Positions 61,592-64,000 of a DNA stretch of 64,000 nucleotides are shown here, piece by piece (the stretch's first letter is position 1; each line of letters begins with the position of its first letter). The position numbers were made by a program, and so were the translations under genes. The notes under the pieces are model-generated. The model was not told the DNA's origin. It saw only the letters and a program-made list of their open reading frames with translations, and ran no database searches. The stretch covers positions 372,001 to 436,000 of the forward strand of contig NZ_JQMJ01000001.1 of the NCBI RefSeq assembly GCF_000744655.1. The letters run 5' to 3'. Source of the stretch: Streptacidiphilus rugosus AM-16 (GTDB lineage: Bacteria; Actinomycetota; Actinomycetes; Streptomycetales; Streptomycetaceae).

Positions 61592-62173
61592 ATGGAGCGC
61601 GAGCTGTTGCTGACCGGAATCGGCGGCCAGGGAATACAGCTGGCCGCGCAACTGATGGCCACCGCGCTGGCCGCCTGCGGCCGCGGCGTGCAACTGTTCG
61701 GAAGCTATGGCGGCATGATGCGCGGCGGTGCCACCGAGGCAACCCTGATCGCTGCTGAGGGTGCGGATGTCCAAGGCCCGCCGACCGTGTCCTCGGCGTG
61801 GTCGGCGATCGTCATGCACGACGCCTACGCCGAGGGCGTACTCGCCCGGCTTCGGCCCGACGGACTGCTCGTGGTCAACAGCTCCCTGTGCCGCTCACGA
61901 CCCGAGAGCGGTGGCCCGCACGTACTGGAGGTGGCCACCGGCGACCTCGTGGTCGGCCAGGGCGCGCCCGCCGCGACCTTGGTGGCGGTGGGCGCTTACT
62001 GCAGAGCCACCGAACTGGTGACCCTCGACGCCCTTGTCGCGGCCCTGCCCGCCGTCCTGCCGTCCTACCGCCGCCGGCACGAGCCTACCGGTATCAAGGC
62101 GCTGACCATCGGCTACCACTCGGTGGCCCGCTGCGAGGCACCCGCCTGGGAGCCTGCGGAGGCGACCCGGTGA
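61592..62173 (+). CDS. 2-oxoacid:ferredoxin oxidoreductase, gamma subunit
   Basis: 193 residues from ATG 61592 (GGGAGG upstream). ELLLTGIGGQGIQLAAQLMA and GSYGGMMRGGATEATLIAAE are the signature of the POR_gamma domain, which binds and seals CoA. The C-terminal part (KALTIGYHSVARCEAPAWEP) is short. It starts a four-gene operon in the order gamma-delta-alpha-beta, joined by ATGA/GTGA overlaps. Confidence 0.9.
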   Translation: MERELLLTGIGGQGIQLAAQLMATALAACGRGVQLFGSYGGMMRGGATEATLIAAEGADVQGPPTVSSAWSAIVMHDAYAEGVLARLRPDGLLVVNSSLCRSRPESGGPHVLEVATGDLVVGQGAPAATLVAVGAYCRATELVTLDALVAALPAVLPSYRRRHEPTGIKALTIGYHSVARCEAPAWEPAEATR

Positions 62174-62406
62174 GCGCGGGCACCGTGGTGATCGACCAGG
62201 AGGCGTGCAAGGGCTGCGAGCTGTGTATCGCGGCCTGCCCGGCCTCGGTCCTGGTCATGACCACCGACCAGGTCAACGTGCGGGGCCACCGCTACCCGCA
62301 GCTGTTGGCCGGCTGTATCGGCTGCACCGCCTGCACTGCCATCTGCCCCGACTTCGTCTTCCAGGTCTACCGATTCGACCGGCCCGATCCGGACGGTGAC
62401 GCGTGA
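62170..62406 (+). CDS. 2-oxoacid:ferredoxin oxidoreductase, ferredoxin-like delta subunit
   Basis: 78 residues from GTG overlapping the previous stop. Two 4Fe-4S motifs: CKGCELCIAACP and CIGCTACTAICP, the bacterial-type 2[4Fe-4S] arrangement that carries electrons from the thiamine site to free ferredoxin. The tail FQVYRFDRPDPDGDA is short. Confidence 0.9.
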   Translation: MSAGTVVIDQEACKGCELCIAACPASVLVMTTDQVNVRGHRYPQLLAGCIGCTACTAICPDFVFQVYRFDRPDPDGDA

Positions 62407-63491
62407 TCGCCGTGGCTCCCACTCCGCTGCCGGCCGGATCGGACGTGATCGCCGCCGCGATGGTCGCGGCCGGCTGCCGTTTCTTCGCCGGATATCCGAT
62501 GACCCCCTTCACCGAAATCCTCGAAGCCATGGCCCGCCGTCTGCCGCAGGCCGGCGGCGTCTGCTTGAACGCCGAGAGCGAGATCGAGGCGATCGGCATG
62601 TGCTGGGGCGCCGCTGCGGCGGGCACCCTCGCCGCCACCGGGTCGACCGGCCAGGGACTGTCCCTGATGCAGGAATCCCTGGCCGAAATGGCTCTGGCAC
62701 GACTGCCGCTGGTGGTCGTCGACATGGCCCGCGGACAGGGCGACTACTTCCAGGCCACCCGAGGCGGCGGCCACGGCGACTACCGGCTGCCCGTACTCGC
62801 GCCGATCGACGTGGCCGAAGCAGTCGCCCATGTGAAACTGGCCTTCACCTGGGCCGAGGCCTGGCGCACCCCGGTGCTGGTCCTGGGCGACTACTACCTC
62901 GCCCACACCCACCGCTCCGTTGCAGAGCCGACCCGCAGCACTCCGCTGCCGCCGCCGTGGAGCCTGGACGGCACCACGGGCGGTAGCGGCCACGCGAAAC
63001 TGATCTCCCCGCTAGGCACCACCAAGCAACGCGACGGCCTCGGCGGCGAAGCCGGCTACGACCTGTCCGTCCACTACCACGATGCCGCGGCCCGCACCGC
63101 CACCATGCTCCGGTGCCTGCCGCCGCAGACCGAGAGCCTCTACCTCGACGACGCCGAACTGGTCGTGATCGCCTACGGCACGCCGGCCGCCTACGTGCGC
63201 GCAGCGGTCCGTGAGCTGCGCGCACGCGGAGCCCGCGTCGGCTACCTCCGCCCGGTCACCCTGGTGCCCTTCCCGTCAGCCGCGATCGCGCGGCTGACCG
63301 GCAGCGCACGCGCCGTCGCCGTCTACGAGAACAACACCGGCCAAGCGCTCGACGACGTCCGCCTGGCGGTGGAGGGGCGCGTGCCGGTCCGCTGGATCGG
63401 TGGCCTGTCGATGGACGCCTCCGGCTTCGGAATCGCCCCGGACCTGGACGTGCGGATCCTCAGCCGCCGCATCGAGGAGGCCATGCCATGA
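62403..63491 (+). CDS. 2-oxoacid:ferredoxin oxidoreductase, alpha subunit (VorA/VorB-type)
   Basis: 362 residues from GTG. VIAAAMVAAGCRFFAGYPMT, LNAESEIEAIGMCWGAAAAG, STGQGLSLMQESLAEMALA and QGDYFQATRGGGHGDYRLP are typical of the ketoisovalerate-type alpha chain, which helps bind TPP and closes the active site. GDGLGGEAGYDLSVHYHDAA resembles the linker to the C-terminal POR-II domain (YGTPAAYVRAAVRELRARGA; GYLRPVTLVPFPSAAI). It overlaps both neighbours. Confidence 0.9.
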   Translation: MIAVAPTPLPAGSDVIAAAMVAAGCRFFAGYPMTPFTEILEAMARRLPQAGGVCLNAESEIEAIGMCWGAAAAGTLAATGSTGQGLSLMQESLAEMALARLPLVVVDMARGQGDYFQATRGGGHGDYRLPVLAPIDVAEAVAHVKLAFTWAEAWRTPVLVLGDYYLAHTHRSVAEPTRSTPLPPPWSLDGTTGGSGHAKLISPLGTTKQRDGLGGEAGYDLSVHYHDAAARTATMLRCLPPQTESLYLDDAELVVIAYGTPAAYVRAAVRELRARGARVGYLRPVTLVPFPSAAIARLTGSARAVAVYENNTGQALDDVRLAVEGRVPVRWIGGLSMDASGFGIAPDLDVRILSRRIEEAMP

Positions 63492-64000
63492 CCGACCGAC
63501 CCATGTTGCCCATCATCCCCTCCGCCACGGCGCCCACCCGCCCGGCCACCTTGCTGCACGACCGCACCCCGGACCTCATCGACGTCGGCGCCCACCAACT
63601 GTGCCCCGGCTGCGGCGAGCCCGTCGCGCTCCGCGCGATCGTCGAAGCCGTGGCCGAACTCGACCTCACCCGCGCCTGCGTGGCCGTCTTCGGGATCGGC
63701 TGTTACACCGCCTTTTCCAACAACCTGGACATCGAAGTCGTCCAGGCCCTCCACGGACGCGCCCCCTCGGTGGCGACCGGCCTGGTCCGTGCCCGCCCCG
63801 AACTGACCGTCCTCACCGTCCAAGGCGACGGCGACATGGTCAACGAGGGGTTGCAGGAAGTCCTGCACGCCGCCGCCCGCGGCGAACGCATTGCCTGCTT
63901 CATGCTCGACAACGGCGTCCTCGGTGAAACCGGCGGGCACATGACCGCCGCCACACCGCTGGGCCAGCGCACCAAGAACACCCTCGAGGGCCGCGACGCC
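63488..64000 (+). CDS. 2-oxoacid:ferredoxin oxidoreductase, beta (TPP) subunit, cut by window end
   Basis: 171 residues are visible. HQLCPGCGEPVALRAIVEAV is the cluster/TPP-site opening; VAVFGIGCYTAFSNNLDIEV and the TPP-binding stretch QGDGDMVNEGLQEVLHAAAR (GDGD ... N), then LDNGVLGETGGHMTAATPLG, match VOR/KOR beta chains. The C-terminal part lies outside the window. With the alpha, gamma and ferredoxin genes it forms an enzyme that converts a branched-chain 2-oxoacid to the acyl-CoA, CO2 and reduced ferredoxin. Confidence 0.9.
   Translation, partial: MTDRPMLPIIPSATAPTRPATLLHDRTPDLIDVGAHQLCPGCGEPVALRAIVEAVAELDLTRACVAVFGIGCYTAFSNNLDIEVVQALHGRAPSVATGLVRARPELTVLTVQGDGDMVNEGLQEVLHAAARGERIACFMLDNGVLGETGGHMTAATPLGQRTKNTLEGRDA

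Overview
The window is very GC-rich DNA with strong third-position GC bias, frequent GTG/TTG starts, purine-rich Shine-Dalgarno sites, start/stop overlaps of the ATGA and GTGA type, twin-arginine signals and large LuxR-type ATPase regulators. It also carries a DUF5999 small protein typical of Streptomyces. It therefore looks like an accessory part of a chromosome from Streptomyces or a close relative (Kitasatospora, Streptacidiphilus, Actinacidiphila). No rRNA, tRNA or CRISPR array was seen.

Region 1 (1-15 kb) is an insertion-sequence graveyard. It holds broken ISL3, ISAs1, IS701, IS5, IS630 and IS1380-type pieces, partly nested. Stranded between them are a truncated MFS transporter, a DUF5999 protein, a STAS anti-anti-sigma-like protein and a lytic transglycosylase. 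A visibly less GC-rich 895-codon gene (7196-9883) encodes a protein with an ADP-ribosyltransferase-like core. Next to it a 510-bp segment is duplicated in inverted orientation. One copy was hit by a 1.72-kb element with terminal inverted repeats that contains both an IS630-type transposase and a DUF4279 gene.

Region 2 (15-25 kb) is for plant-polysaccharide use: a secreted GH43-like protein and a Tat-exported GH78 alpha-L-rhamnosidase, divergently transcribed around a LacI-type operator. They are followed by an amino-acid permease with a disrupted N-terminus and a small secreted protein.

Region 3 (25-38 kb) holds an NAD-dependent epimerase, a class M sirtuin (SirTM) overlapping a zinc-type macrodomain gene (a protein ADP-ribosylation writer/eraser pair), SnoaL-like proteins, two Ohr/OsmC peroxidases with an OhrR-type regulator, a GAF-only sensor, a CBS-pair protein, two methyltransferases and several small proteins.

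Region 4 (38-54 kb) has a branched-chain-type ABC operon (binding protein, LivG, LivF, LivH, LivM) and a ribose-type ABC operon (RbsA-, RbsC- and RbsB-like). Each is accompanied by a large LAL-type LuxR regulator on its own strand.

Region 5 (54-64 kb) has a lipoprotein solute-binding protein, a separate Hpt phosphotransfer protein and a 1167-residue hybrid histidine kinase with two receivers, which together look like a ligand-sensing phosphorelay. Then come a SRPBCC protein, a TetR regulator with a clear palindromic operator, and a tightly overlapping four-gene operon (gamma, ferredoxin, alpha, beta) for a 2-oxoacid:ferredoxin oxidoreductase of the ketoisovalerate type, cut by the window end.
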